Source: Chrysochromulina tobinii
Lineage: Eukaryota; Haptophyta; Prymnesiales; Chrysochromulinaceae
Length of the DNA: 15,761 nucleotides
NCBI GenBank assembly: GCA_001275005.1
Contig: JWZX01001316.1
Coordinates: forward strand, 1-15,761
Direction: 5' to 3'
This document shows positions 1 to 6,849 of the stretch, piece after piece (the first letter of the stretch is position 1; the number at the start of each line of letters is the position of its first letter). A program made the position numbers and the translations under genes. The notes beneath the pieces were generated by a model. It was not told where the DNA came from and made no database searches. It was given only the letters and a program-made list of their open reading frames with translations.

Positions 1-220
1 CGGCGGCGATGGCGGCGGTGGTAGCAGTGGCACCTCGAGCGCTCGAAGCGACGCGAATGGCGCGGTCACGCGAGAGGTACCGCCCGACACGGCGCCGAGC
101 CTGAAAAAGCGCGAGGCACCGTCCGAGACGACGCGGGGGAAGGAGGAGGCGGCCGAGGATGGCGAGACTGAGGAAGGTGAGCTCGCGCCACCGAGCAAGA
201 AGCCGCGTGAGGAGGAATGA
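1..220 (+). CDS. 3' end of a cyclin T/K-like gene (second copy, 5' part outside window)
   Basis: The reading frame starting at base 2 runs to a TGA at 218-220, giving about 72 codons. The encoded tail is Gly/Ser-rich, then acidic and basic, ending in a lysine/arginine cluster (APPSKKPREEE). It aligns with the last exon of the complete cyclin gene at 5341-5581 with about 95% nucleotide identity (11 mismatches over bases 1-211) apart from a 15-bp deletion that removes one EEGEI-type repeat unit. The similarity stops at the end of the coding region: the last codons and the downstream DNA differ. Several mismatches change amino acids and none breaks the frame, so this looks like the end of a working paralogue rather than debris. 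The cyclin boxes would lie left of the window, so I infer the cyclin identity only from the copy at 3865-5581. A stranded 3' fragment is the alternative. Confidence 0.75.
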   Translation, partial: GGDGGGGSSGTSSARSDANGAVTREVPPDTAPSLKKREAPSETTRGKEEAAEDGETEEGELAPPSKKPREEE

Positions 221-762
221 GGGCGAGCGGATCCTACGTGCCCACCTATGTGCGCGTCCTCCCGCCCTGCCTGGGCGCGCCACTGCTCTCATGTGCTCCC
301 TTGAGCTTGGCAAGCCTGTTAGATGCCAATCTTTACCCGCCGCCATGGCCGCTGCAAACGAAGCGCAAAGGGCATGAACCGCTTTGCTGCTCGGCAGATG
401 TGGATAACCCCGGACCTTCCGCACGGACTCGGCGAAACTATTCAAAGCTGAAGCTGGAACCCGCGACGGCAGCGCTGTGGTTCCTGCGAGGCTTCTGAAA
501 GCGGTTTCAGAGCGGTTCTCGATACCCTACGAAAATTTAGCGTGTTAGGCTTGAGACTGAGTTTCATAATTCCCGCACCGGCAGAGGCCATGGCAGAGGC
601 TAAGCGGAAAGAAACGTAAAAATAGCGCGCGAACCGGAAGCCGCTAACAACAAGTAGTCCAAACGCGCTACCTATCCGTCTGTTGCTTCTCCGCCCCGCC
701 GGTCTACGATCGCGCCGGACGCGGCTCCATTGTCGTGCGTCCGGTATACTCTAACACAGGCG
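221..762. other. Convergent intergenic region, no gene seen
   Basis: This 542-bp stretch lies between the ends of two convergent genes and should hold both 3' untranslated regions. The open frames in it are short, begin inside the cyclin tail and have no recognisable composition. A short perfect inverted repeat sits at 495-510 (six-base arms CTGAAA/TTTCAG around a four-base loop), followed by a partial repeat of AGCGGTT. I see no RNA gene and no known polyadenylation motif. Confidence 0.6.
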
Positions 763-2010
763 TCAACCCTCGGCAATGTCCCACACGAGCGTGATCACCT
801 GATTATACGCCTGGCGCTTCGATGGATTTATCAGCACCTTGTACGCGCGGTTCGCCTGCTTGAACCGGTCGGCCGCGAGGGCCGCTCCCTCGGGCCCGTC
901 ACTCTTCTGTTTGTCCGGGTGGTACTTTTTCGCGAGCCGTTGGTACGCTCTTCGAATCTCCAAATCGGTCGCCCCGTATCCCACCCCGAGGATCTCATAG
1001 TAGTGATGCTCGGGCGAGAGCATCGGCGACGGCGGCGCCTCGGTGCCATCCTGACCCCTCGGCGGCGGCGGCGGCGGCGGCGGCGCAGACACGTTCGGCC
1101 CCCCAGCGCCGCCAGGCGGCGTCTGCTGCGGCGTCTGCTGCGGCGTCGGCGGTGGCGTCTGCGTCTGTGGCGTCTGTGGCGTCTGCGTCTGCGTCCGCGT
1201 CTGCGTCTGCGTCTGCGGCAGCGGCTGCGGCTGCGGCGCGTTAGCGGCGCCGCCCTTGGAGCCGCCAGCCGCAGCGGAGGCCGCGGGCGGCGGCGGCGGC
1301 GGCGGTGGCGAGCATAGAGACCCCTTCGGCGCCTCCGCTCGTGCTTGCAGCGGCGGTACCTGCCAATGCGGCGGCAGTGGCGGCAGCGGCGGCAGCGGCG
1401 GCAGCGGCGGCAACGGCGGCAACGGCGGCGGTATGCCGGCGGGGTTCAGTTGCGGCCCCGGCTGTTGGTGGAATGTTGGCGGCGGCGACGGCGGCGGTGG
1501 TGGCTTCCCGGCGTAGGTCGACGGCGGCGCTGGCTGCATCCTGCCCGGCCCCGGCGGCATGCTCAGCGCCGCGACGGGCGGCGGCGGCAGCGGTGCCCGC
1601 GCTGCAAAGCTCCCGGCATGCGCGGTAGATGGTGGCGGCGGCAGCGGGTACGGAGTTGCCGCTAGCTTGCTGACGAAGGCGGCGGTGTCAACCGGCGCCG
1701 AAGGGAGCACTGGGTAGGAGCCAATACCGCTCAGCTCGCTATTGACGACCCCTGGTGGTGGTGCAGCTCGCGGGCGCGGCGGCGGCGGCGGCGGCGGCAG
1801 TAGCTCGGGCTTGACCCATGCGCTTTCGCCAGTCTGGCGATTGTAGTAGTAGATCCGTTGGGTGATTAGGTCGAGCTTCTCATCCCAAACTTCCACCTCG
1901 GCCGGCGCCGCCGCCGCCGCCGGCAGCACCGAAGCACCGATGGGCATGCCGAATTGCGTGACAGGCGGAGGTGGTGGGCCACCTTCGCTGCCGGACATCG
2001 GCGGCGGCAT
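763..2010 (-). CDS. WW-domain plus J-domain (DnaJ-like) protein, proline-rich
   Basis: A single uninterrupted frame of 415 codons from the ATG at 2010; a longer open frame begins at a GTG (2028), which is unlikely as a start in a eukaryote. Domains in order: a short Pro/Gly-rich N-terminus; a WW domain around residues 40-70, with Trp42 and Trp65, the YYYN aromatic block between them and Pro68; about 260 residues of very Pro-rich low-complexity sequence with LPP repeats and TQ/PQ repeats; and a C-terminal J domain at about 335-405 with the HPD triad at 364-366. The J domain would stimulate an Hsp70 ATPase; the WW domain binds proline-rich partners or splicing and transcription factors. The WW sequence resembles the PRP40/TCERG1 type and the C-terminal position of the J domain recalls nuclear DNAJC proteins, so a role in RNA processing is possible but inferred. 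The ATG lies only 77 bp behind the stop of the upstream gene. The repeats and the second domain make slippage or mis-assembly possible, but the frame is intact. Confidence 0.85.
   Translation of the reverse strand: MPPPMSGSEGGPPPPPVTQFGMPIGASVLPAAAAAPAEVEVWDEKLDLITQRIYYYNRQTGESAWVKPELLPPPPPPPRPRAAPPPGVVNSELSGIGSYPVLPSAPVDTAAFVSKLAATPYPLPPPPSTAHAGSFAARAPLPPPPVAALSMPPGPGRMQPAPPSTYAGKPPPPPSPPPTFHQQPGPQLNPAGIPPPLPPLPPLPPLPPLPPLPPHWQVPPLQARAEAPKGSLCSPPPPPPPPAASAAAGGSKGGAANAPQPQPLPQTQTQTRTQTQTPQTPQTQTPPPTPQQTPQQTPPGGAGGPNVSAPPPPPPPPRGQDGTEAPPSPMLSPEHHYYEILGVGYGATDLEIRRAYQRLAKKYHPDKQKSDGPEGAALAADRFKQANRAYKVLINPSKRQAYNQVITLVWDIAEG
1120..1240 (-). repeat. Coding microsatellite: TQ/PQ repeat tract
   Basis: GTCTGC/GTCTGT hexanucleotide repeats on the plus strand encode alternating Thr-Gln and Pro-Gln on the minus strand, with a Pro-Gln-Gln-Thr variant at the left end. 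They lie inside the disordered linker of the WW/J-domain protein. Length is likely to vary between alleles. Confidence 0.8.
1370..1434 (-). repeat. Coding minisatellite: (LPP)n repeat
   Basis: A nine-base unit GGCGGCAGC with AGT and AAC variants is repeated about seven times and encodes Leu-Pro-Pro units on the minus strand. Such polyproline is a typical ligand for WW or SH3 domains, so the protein's own WW domain could bind it; that is inference. Confidence 0.8.
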
Positions 2011-2087
2011 GTCTGATTTCGCGAACACGGTTTTAGTGCTTGTTTTTTGCGCCCGACGCGCCTCCGAAAACTTTTCTCAACTTGGAT

Positions 2088-3692
2088 TTAAACTAGGTCT
2101 GTACCCGCGGCCCATGATGCGCCATGGCCCATGCCCGCCTCCCAGCCCTGCGCGCGCTGCTCACGCTTCATGTGCATCTCCATCGGCTCTCGCGTCGCCA
2201 GCGCAGCGAGCTCAGCGTCGCTCATCGGCGCCGTCGCAAACGCGAGCGCGTGCGAGCGCTGGAGCGTCACGTGGCGCAGGAAGACGAAGCCTGCGCTCTC
2301 GATGGCCGCGGCCCACTCACGCAGCCGGGTCTGGTCGCGCCACGAGCGCGCGCGTCTGTCGACGGAGTACGTATCCACGATGAGGAGCAGTCCCCGACGC
2401 CAGCGCACCCCACTGATCTCGCCCCTGCTCACACCGCTGCTAGTGGCCGGATCGGCATCGTGCATGGCGGCCTGGGCGGCGGCCTGGGCGGCGGCAGTCA
2501 GCTGCGTTGAGCACGCGTCCGGCGTGGGGAGCAGCTGGCGAGCCTTGAGGATCATCGCATGTCGCTGGCGCGGGATGGGCAAGTACGAGAGCACCAGGGA
2601 GAGCACGACGACGTCAAAGGAGGCCGCGGGCAGGGAGGTCAGTCGACCCGCCGGGAAGCGCTCGTGTGGCTCGATGGCCGGAGCGCCATCCGATGGCCCT
2701 ATCCCAAGCTGCAGGAAGTCGCATTGGAGCACGTGGCCGTTGCCTTCTTGGGGGCATAGGTCAAGCGCCGTGCATGCAAGAGCGTCGTACCGAGCGTCGA
2801 ATAGCGTTCCACACGAGCCGACATCGAGGAGCCGAAGAGGCTCGGTGGGGGCGCGCCCGCCCTCCGACGCGGCGGTGCACATCAGCCACTCGACCGTCGG
2901 CCCGTCCGGAGGGCCGCCGCTCGTCGCGTACGAATAGCCGAGCACCTCGCGCTTCGTCAGGCGCGCACTGCCGCCCTCACGGAAGAAACCGTTGGCTTGC
3001 GCCACCGACCAATCGATACCCGCGCGCACCCACGCGCGCGTGCCGATCTGCGTCGCCGCAGCCGCATACTCGCGTAGAGATGACTCGTCGGCGGTCGCGT
3101 GGCGCCACGCCTCGGCGTCGTCGGCGGCGGTAGGCGCCGCGGAGGCTGCACCCGAAGCTGGTGCGATGCCGCCGTCGCTGCTGCCGCTGCTGCTGCCGCC
3201 GTCGTCACGAACGCCGGCGGCAGAGGACCCAGGCCCCTCGATTGCGGTCTTGGCCACCTTGCGCATCTCACGGTGGTGCCCGTTGATCACGTTGTACATC
3301 TGCACGGCGGCACGACGCCTTTGCGACTGTGCCTCCGCCAACTGGAGGAGACCCACCTCGCCATTTGCGCAAGCGACGCGCAGCGCCGGGTCGTTCTCGA
3401 TGGCGAGGGCAGCTTGCACCGCCACCTTGTGCACCCGCGCGCTACGCTTCTTCAAATCGGCCGGGTTCAGCGCGTCGGCGGCCGCAGAGCTGCGACCATC
3501 CAGATCCGCCGCAAGGCCGTCCACAAGTGCTGGCACCCGCTCGTGGATCGCGACGTTGTCGATTCGCCCGCTGGCCACGCCCGTGAGCGCCGCACTCACG
3601 CGCCGCTCGAGGAATAAGCGAAGCTTTGGCTCCAGGGCGTCTGCTGTTGCCATGATGACGAGGACGGCGATCCACGGTGCCGCTCCACGCAT
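2088..3692 (-). CDS. SAMTOR: SAMTOR/BMT2-family SAM-binding protein (Rossmann methyltransferase fold)
   Basis: One open frame of 534 codons from the ATG at 3692 (a GTG at 3701 opens the frame). The C-terminal half carries the family's hallmarks: LLDVGSC (about 288-294), which is motif I of the SAM pocket; an acidic residue in TALDL (Asp311); CDFLQL (about 324-329); and FDVVVLSLVLSY (359-370), followed by the proline-containing LPIPRQR and GLLLIV. Ahead of it, DESSLREYA and an aromatic block match the helical region that precedes the fold in human SAMTOR. Family members are either a SAM sensor that restrains mTORC1 through GATOR1/KICSTOR (animals) or a 25S rRNA adenine methyltransferase (yeast Bmt2); I cannot tell which applies here. 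Oddities: an Ala/Gln-rich insertion of about 40 residues (roughly 390-433) before GLLLIV, and a ~190-residue N-terminal region of unknown function. The first 17 residues form a signal-like hydrophobic stretch, but a second ATG at 3653 (ATCATGG context) would give a cytosolic protein, which suits the family better. Confidence 0.83.
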   Translation of the reverse strand: MRGAAPWIAVLVIMATADALEPKLRLFLERRVSAALTGVASGRIDNVAIHERVPALVDGLAADLDGRSSAAADALNPADLKKRSARVHKVAVQAALAIENDPALRVACANGEVGLLQLAEAQSQRRRAAVQMYNVINGHHREMRKVAKTAIEGPGSSAAGVRDDGGSSSGSSDGGIAPASGAASAAPTAADDAEAWRHATADESSLREYAAAATQIGTRAWVRAGIDWSVAQANGFFREGGSARLTKREVLGYSYATSGGPPDGPTVEWLMCTAASEGGRAPTEPLRLLDVGSCGTLFDARYDALACTALDLCPQEGNGHVLQCDFLQLGIGPSDGAPAIEPHERFPAGRLTSLPAASFDVVVLSLVLSYLPIPRQRHAMILKARQLLPTPDACSTQLTAAAQAAAQAAMHDADPATSSGVSRGEISGVRWRRGLLLIVDTYSVDRRARSWRDQTRLREWAAAIESAGFVFLRHVTLQRSHALAFATAPMSDAELAALATREPMEMHMKREQRAQGWEAGMGHGASWAAGTDLV

Positions 3693-3864
3693 ACGCCGCA
3701 CGGGCGACGTCGAGACCCGCTTTCCTCATTGTGAATGGCACATTGAGACGTTTTGAGAACCCCGACAACCCACATTAACGAATGACTCACTTCGGTCCTT
3801 TCGAAACCCATGCCTGTCGGCGCCTAGGTCGAGTTACCATTCTCGGCAAGTTCTGACCTCGCGG
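3693..3864. promoter_or_regulatory. Divergent promoter region between SAMTOR-like and cyclin genes
   Basis: The 172 bp between two divergent ATGs must contain both 5' untranslated regions and probably a bidirectional promoter. It is less GC-rich than the flanking coding DNA. I see no clear TATA box, so the boundary is defined only by the neighbouring start codons. Confidence 0.5.
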
Positions 3865-5296
3865 ATGGCAGACCACTCGCGCGATCGGGGCGCTGCCCGC
3901 TCGGCTTCCAACGGCGCTTCTTCATCATCGAGGGCGCCCAGCCAGGAAGTTCCGACCGAGCGTGCAGCGCCCTGGTGCATGTCGCTCGAGGAGATCGACA
4001 ACTCGCCCTCGCGCGCCTACTTCGCAAAGAAGTACGGCGCCGAAAAGGCGAAGAGCCGTGAGCAGGAGTGCCGCCTGGCGACGTGCGCCTTCCTGCAAGA
4101 GTCTGGCCATAGGCTGCGTCTGTGAGCTTGGCATGCCCTCTCTCGAACGCCCTGCGCGCGCCGCCGTCGAACAGAACGCGACGGTTGCTTCTCCTGCCTC
4201 TGTACACCTCGCAGGCCACAGCTGAGCATCGCAACAGCCATCGTCTTCTACCACCGCTTTTATGCGACGGAGTCGCACGAGCACTATGAACGCTTTCAGG
4301 CAAACTGCCGCCCGCGCGCCAGTCTGCAGCGCGGTGGGATGCGGCGGCACTGCCACGTCGTGTCTCCGTATCAGCGGACACCACTGCTCCTGCACGCCCA
4401 CAGGTGGCCACGACGTGCCTCTTCCTGGCCTCGAAGGTGGAGGAGACGCCCAAGAAGCTGCGCGACGTTATTGTCGAGACGTACAAGGTGCAGCACACGA
4501 CCCACCAGGGCCCCGAGAGTGACCAGGACCTCTCGAAGCTCAGGGAACAGGTGCTCATCTGTGAGCGCGAGCTGCTCCGTGTGCTCGGCTTCGACCTCTC
4601 CGTCGAGCATGCATACCGGTGCGTGCCCTTGCCGCCGCTCGTGCCGCACGTGCCGCACGTGCCGCACGTGCCGCCGCTGCTGCCGCTGCTGCCACGCATC
4701 CCGTTTGCAGCCATGCTCCGGCTGTCATCTCCTCGCTCACTCGTGCCCACTCGTTCTTTCGTCCCGCGCCGCGTCCGTGCGTGCGTCCGTGCGCACGTGC
4801 GTGGGCGTGCGTGGCGTGCCTCTATCCTCGATGCGGCGGCAGGCCCCTTTTCGTATATCTGAAAAGTATCAACGGGGGGCACGCGCTGTGGCAGGTTGCG
4901 CGTATCATCATCAACGACTCACTACGCACGACCGTGTGCCTGCAGTACGCGCCGCGCTGCCTCGCCGCGGCGGCCGCATGGATGGCTGCCTCCTACCTGG
5001 AGGCCAAGGCTGCCCGAGGCGAAGGCGAGGCCTTCACACTGCCGTCCTACCCGCCGGGCTCGGACGGCAAGTGGTATCACGCCTTCCAGGTGCACTGGGC
5101 GACCATCGAAGCCATCGTCCAACAGATTCAGCATATGTACGAGGCGAACAAGGGTCCCGGCGGCGAGCATGGGCTTCACGCAGCCCTCGCTAACCAGGGA
5201 GCTGCGGAGCGCATGCGATTGCCGCAAGCGCCCACGCCGAATGCCGCGCCAAGCGCCGCGCCCGTTCATGAGAGGACGGGCTCGAATGGCGGCGGA

Positions 5297-5349
<53 letters not shown>

Positions 5350-5581
5350 TGGCGGCGGTGGTAGCAGTGGCACCTCGAGCTCCCGAAGCGACGCGAACGG
5401 CGCGGTCACGCGAGAGGCGCCGCCCGGCATGGCGCCGAGCCTGAAAAAGCGAGAGGCACCGTCCGAGACGACGCGGGGGAAGGAGGAGGAGGCCGAGGAG
5501 GGCGAGATTGAGGAGGGCGAGATTGAGGAAGGTGAGCTCGCGCCACCGAGCAAGAAGCCGCGTGAGGCGATGCGGACATGA
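3865..5581 (+). CDS. Cyclin T/K-like cyclin (CDK9/CDK12-type partner), 4 exons
   Basis: Exons: 3865-4121, 4215-4299, 4404-4618 and 4843-5581, total 1296 nt, 431 residues, all junctions in frame. Joining them restores the first cyclin box without a gap: PSRAYF, then LRLPQLSIATAIVFYHRFY (spanning exons 1-2), then VATTCLFLASKVEETPKK (exon 3) and ERELLRVLGFDL. The second cyclin fold (about 187-287) contains INDSLRTTVCLQY, typical of transcriptional cyclins T and K, which activate CDK9 or CDK12/13 to phosphorylate the RNA polymerase II tail. The C-terminus has a run of about 20 glycines, a Ser/Lys/Glu-rich part with three EEGE[IL] units and a basic KKPR cluster, possibly nuclear-localising. Introns 1 (93 bp) and 3 (224 bp) begin GTGAGC and GTGCGT; intron 2 (104 bp) begins GC. 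A near-identical 3' end exists at 1-220. The gene is divergent from the SAMTOR-like gene. T versus K cannot be settled by eye. Confidence 0.9.
4300..4403 (+). other. GC-AG intron in the cyclin gene
   Basis: The upstream exon ends CAG and the intron begins GCAAAC; it ends CCCACAG before GTGGCCACG. No GT donor nearby keeps the conserved cyclin sequence intact: ERFQ joins directly to VATTC at phase 0. GC donors are a known minority class and are reported to be enriched in some algae. Confidence 0.8.
4641..4676 (+). repeat. Nine-base tandem repeat in cyclin intron 3
   Basis: GTGCCGCAC occurs three times in a row, followed by a fourth variant unit GTGCCGCCG, close to the donor of the 224-bp intron. 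GT/GC-rich simple sequence (GTGCGTGC types) continues further along the intron. Confidence 0.85.
5288..5347 (+). repeat. Coding GGC trinucleotide tract (poly-Gly)
   Basis: About 20 consecutive glycine codons, nearly all GGC, lie in the last cyclin exon directly before the GAT at 5348. The left edge of the window begins in the equivalent tract of the paralogous copy, so the tract sits at the left boundary of the duplication that can be seen. Confidence 0.9.
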
Positions 5582-6019
5582 CAAAATGGGCGATGACGCA
5601 ACGGCTTGAGGTTTCTCAGGTGTTTAACCACGTCGTCAAACCAGCGGGCAGGTTCTCGAGGTGTTTAAGTCTTTAAGAGCGGACATGCCTAACGTAACGT
5701 GCTCTGGCGGGCACACGCCCCCCCCGCGAACCAGCGTTATAGGCTAAGGCTTCAAACACGCTCGGACGCGGCGCGCGCCCCGGCGGCCTGTTCGGCCTAA
5801 TACCGCCATCCGGCATGCCTACCGCCTACGACGAACCCGCTACGAATCCCTAATTGCCATCCCTAATGGCCACAACCTTGGTGACGGCGAGAGACTGGAC
5901 GGCACCGGACCGTCCATCTACGGGCGCGTGGGCCCGGCCGTATGTGGGCGATCGCGTGTTCTGGTTCTTGCATCTTGGAACTTGGATCATGCGCGGCGAT
6001 GCGGGCACCGACTTCAATC
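5582..6019. other. Convergent intergenic region, no gene seen
   Basis: These 438 bp separate the convergent ends of the cyclin gene and the secreted-protein gene. Two imperfect 19-bp copies of a sequence ending GGTGTTTAA occur at 5609-5627 and 5650-5668, followed by CTTTAAGAG. Open frames entering from 5850 onward are on the opposite strand to, or out of frame with, the secreted-protein gene and show no recognisable domain. Confidence 0.55.
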
Positions 6020-6700
6020 TCAATCCGCATCCGGATAGTTGTTGGCCACCCAACGCACCGCACTCGCGCTCACTCGATAGAAGAGCGCCGCATGGCCCGC
6101 TGGATTCGGGCCCAGCACGGAGAAGCGGCAGTAGTAGAGCAAGGAGTCCGAATAGGCTGCGGCCTCGCCCACCGGTCTCCAAAATCGGGAGTCGAGCTGC
6201 GGGAAAGGGCTTTCCTGTTGCGGGCTCTCGTCCAGGCAGGTGCTCTTCGGAGCCAGCCGCAGGTCCCACACCATCTGATGGTTGCCCGGGCTCCACTCAA
6301 AGCCATTCGGGTCGCTCGGATCATCTCGCAGCTGAAGCTGGATCGCCATCCTCTCGGTGGCTTGGTGCCCCGACGCTGTCCGAAACGAGACTCGCCCGCG
6401 CGGCACATTGGCATCCCCTAGTATTTTGAGCGCCTCGATACGCCCGTCGTCGTTCTCCATAATCTGAACGATCTCCGTCCATGACGGCCGGCCGTAGAAG
6501 CCGTCGCTGTTTCCAAAGTACCCCAGCATTCCTGATGCATTCAGCCGCGACTCGCCCACCTCGACGGTGGGGCCGAACTCGGTGGAACCATCGGCGGCCA
6601 CACGCACCTGTGACCAGTCGATGATGGCGGTCTGAGCCGATGCGTACTGCACCAATGGGAAGAGCAGGAAGCATGTGGTTGAGGGCAAAAGTCGGTACAT
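6020..6700 (-). CDS. Predicted secreted protein of unknown function
   Basis: From the ATG at 6700 the frame encodes 226 residues; the open frame extends further upstream, but that part overlaps the neighbouring ALB3 gene and has no coding character. The first 23 residues form a good signal peptide: a short basic start, a hydrophobic core (CFLLFPLVQYA) and a small-residue SAQ cleavage site. The mature part is Trp/Tyr-rich and acidic, with a possible N-glycosylation site (NAS, 54-56) and two cysteines (155 and 191) that could pair. I do not recognise the family; WSQVRVAADGS, GYFGNSDGFYG and WVANNYPDAD would be useful search seeds. The gene is divergent from ALB3 with 149 bp between start codons, and its 3' end faces the cyclin gene. 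The codon pattern (mixed but GC-rich third bases) supports coding. An extra small exon cannot be excluded. Confidence 0.68.
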   Translation of the reverse strand: MYRLLPSTTCFLLFPLVQYASAQTAIIDWSQVRVAADGSTEFGPTVEVGESRLNASGMLGYFGNSDGFYGRPSWTEIVQIMENDDGRIEALKILGDANVPRGRVSFRTASGHQATERMAIQLQLRDDPSDPNGFEWSPGNHQMVWDLRLAPKSTCLDESPQQESPFPQLDSRFWRPVGEAAAYSDSLLYYCRFSVLGPNPAGHAALFYRVSASAVRWVANNYPDAD

Positions 6701-6849
6701 TACAGAAACATCGCTCCCGTCAGTGCCGCCCGAGAGGTAGAGTCGATCGGTGAGTCCGTCGGGCGTCAACACATGTTCGTCACCCGCCGACAATACTTGT
6801 TTGAACTTCGCGTTGCAAGGTCGGACACTTCGCTGCCTCGGAAATCTCG
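6701..6849. promoter_or_regulatory. Divergent promoter region between secreted-protein and ALB3 genes
   Basis: 149 bp between two divergent ATGs. Open frames cross it, but no recognisable protein. It probably contains both transcription starts; I see no TATA-like motif. Confidence 0.45.

Noticed and set aside
1120-1434. CRISPR-like or regulatory repeat array
   Set aside because: The repeats are microsatellites in phase with the coding frame and have no spacers.
730-1665. Plus-strand open frames of 86-195 codons rich in Arg, Gly or Ala
   Set aside because: They are antisense shadows of the proline-rich repeats of the WW/J-domain gene; low complexity, no domain.
2124-3756. Plus-strand open frames of up to 268 codons opposite the SAMTOR-like gene
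   Set aside because: The minus strand carries a conserved family fold; the opposite frames have Arg/Ser-rich random composition typical of GC-rich antisense DNA.
3824-4882. Minus-strand open frame of 352 codons across the cyclin exons and introns
   Set aside because: It lies antisense to conserved cyclin boxes and runs through introns with simple repeats; no recognisable domain.
5854-6429. Plus-strand open frame of 191 codons
   Set aside because: It is mostly antisense to the secreted-protein gene, which has a signal peptide and a better coding pattern. The first 50 codons are not recognisable, so it stays a weak alternative only.
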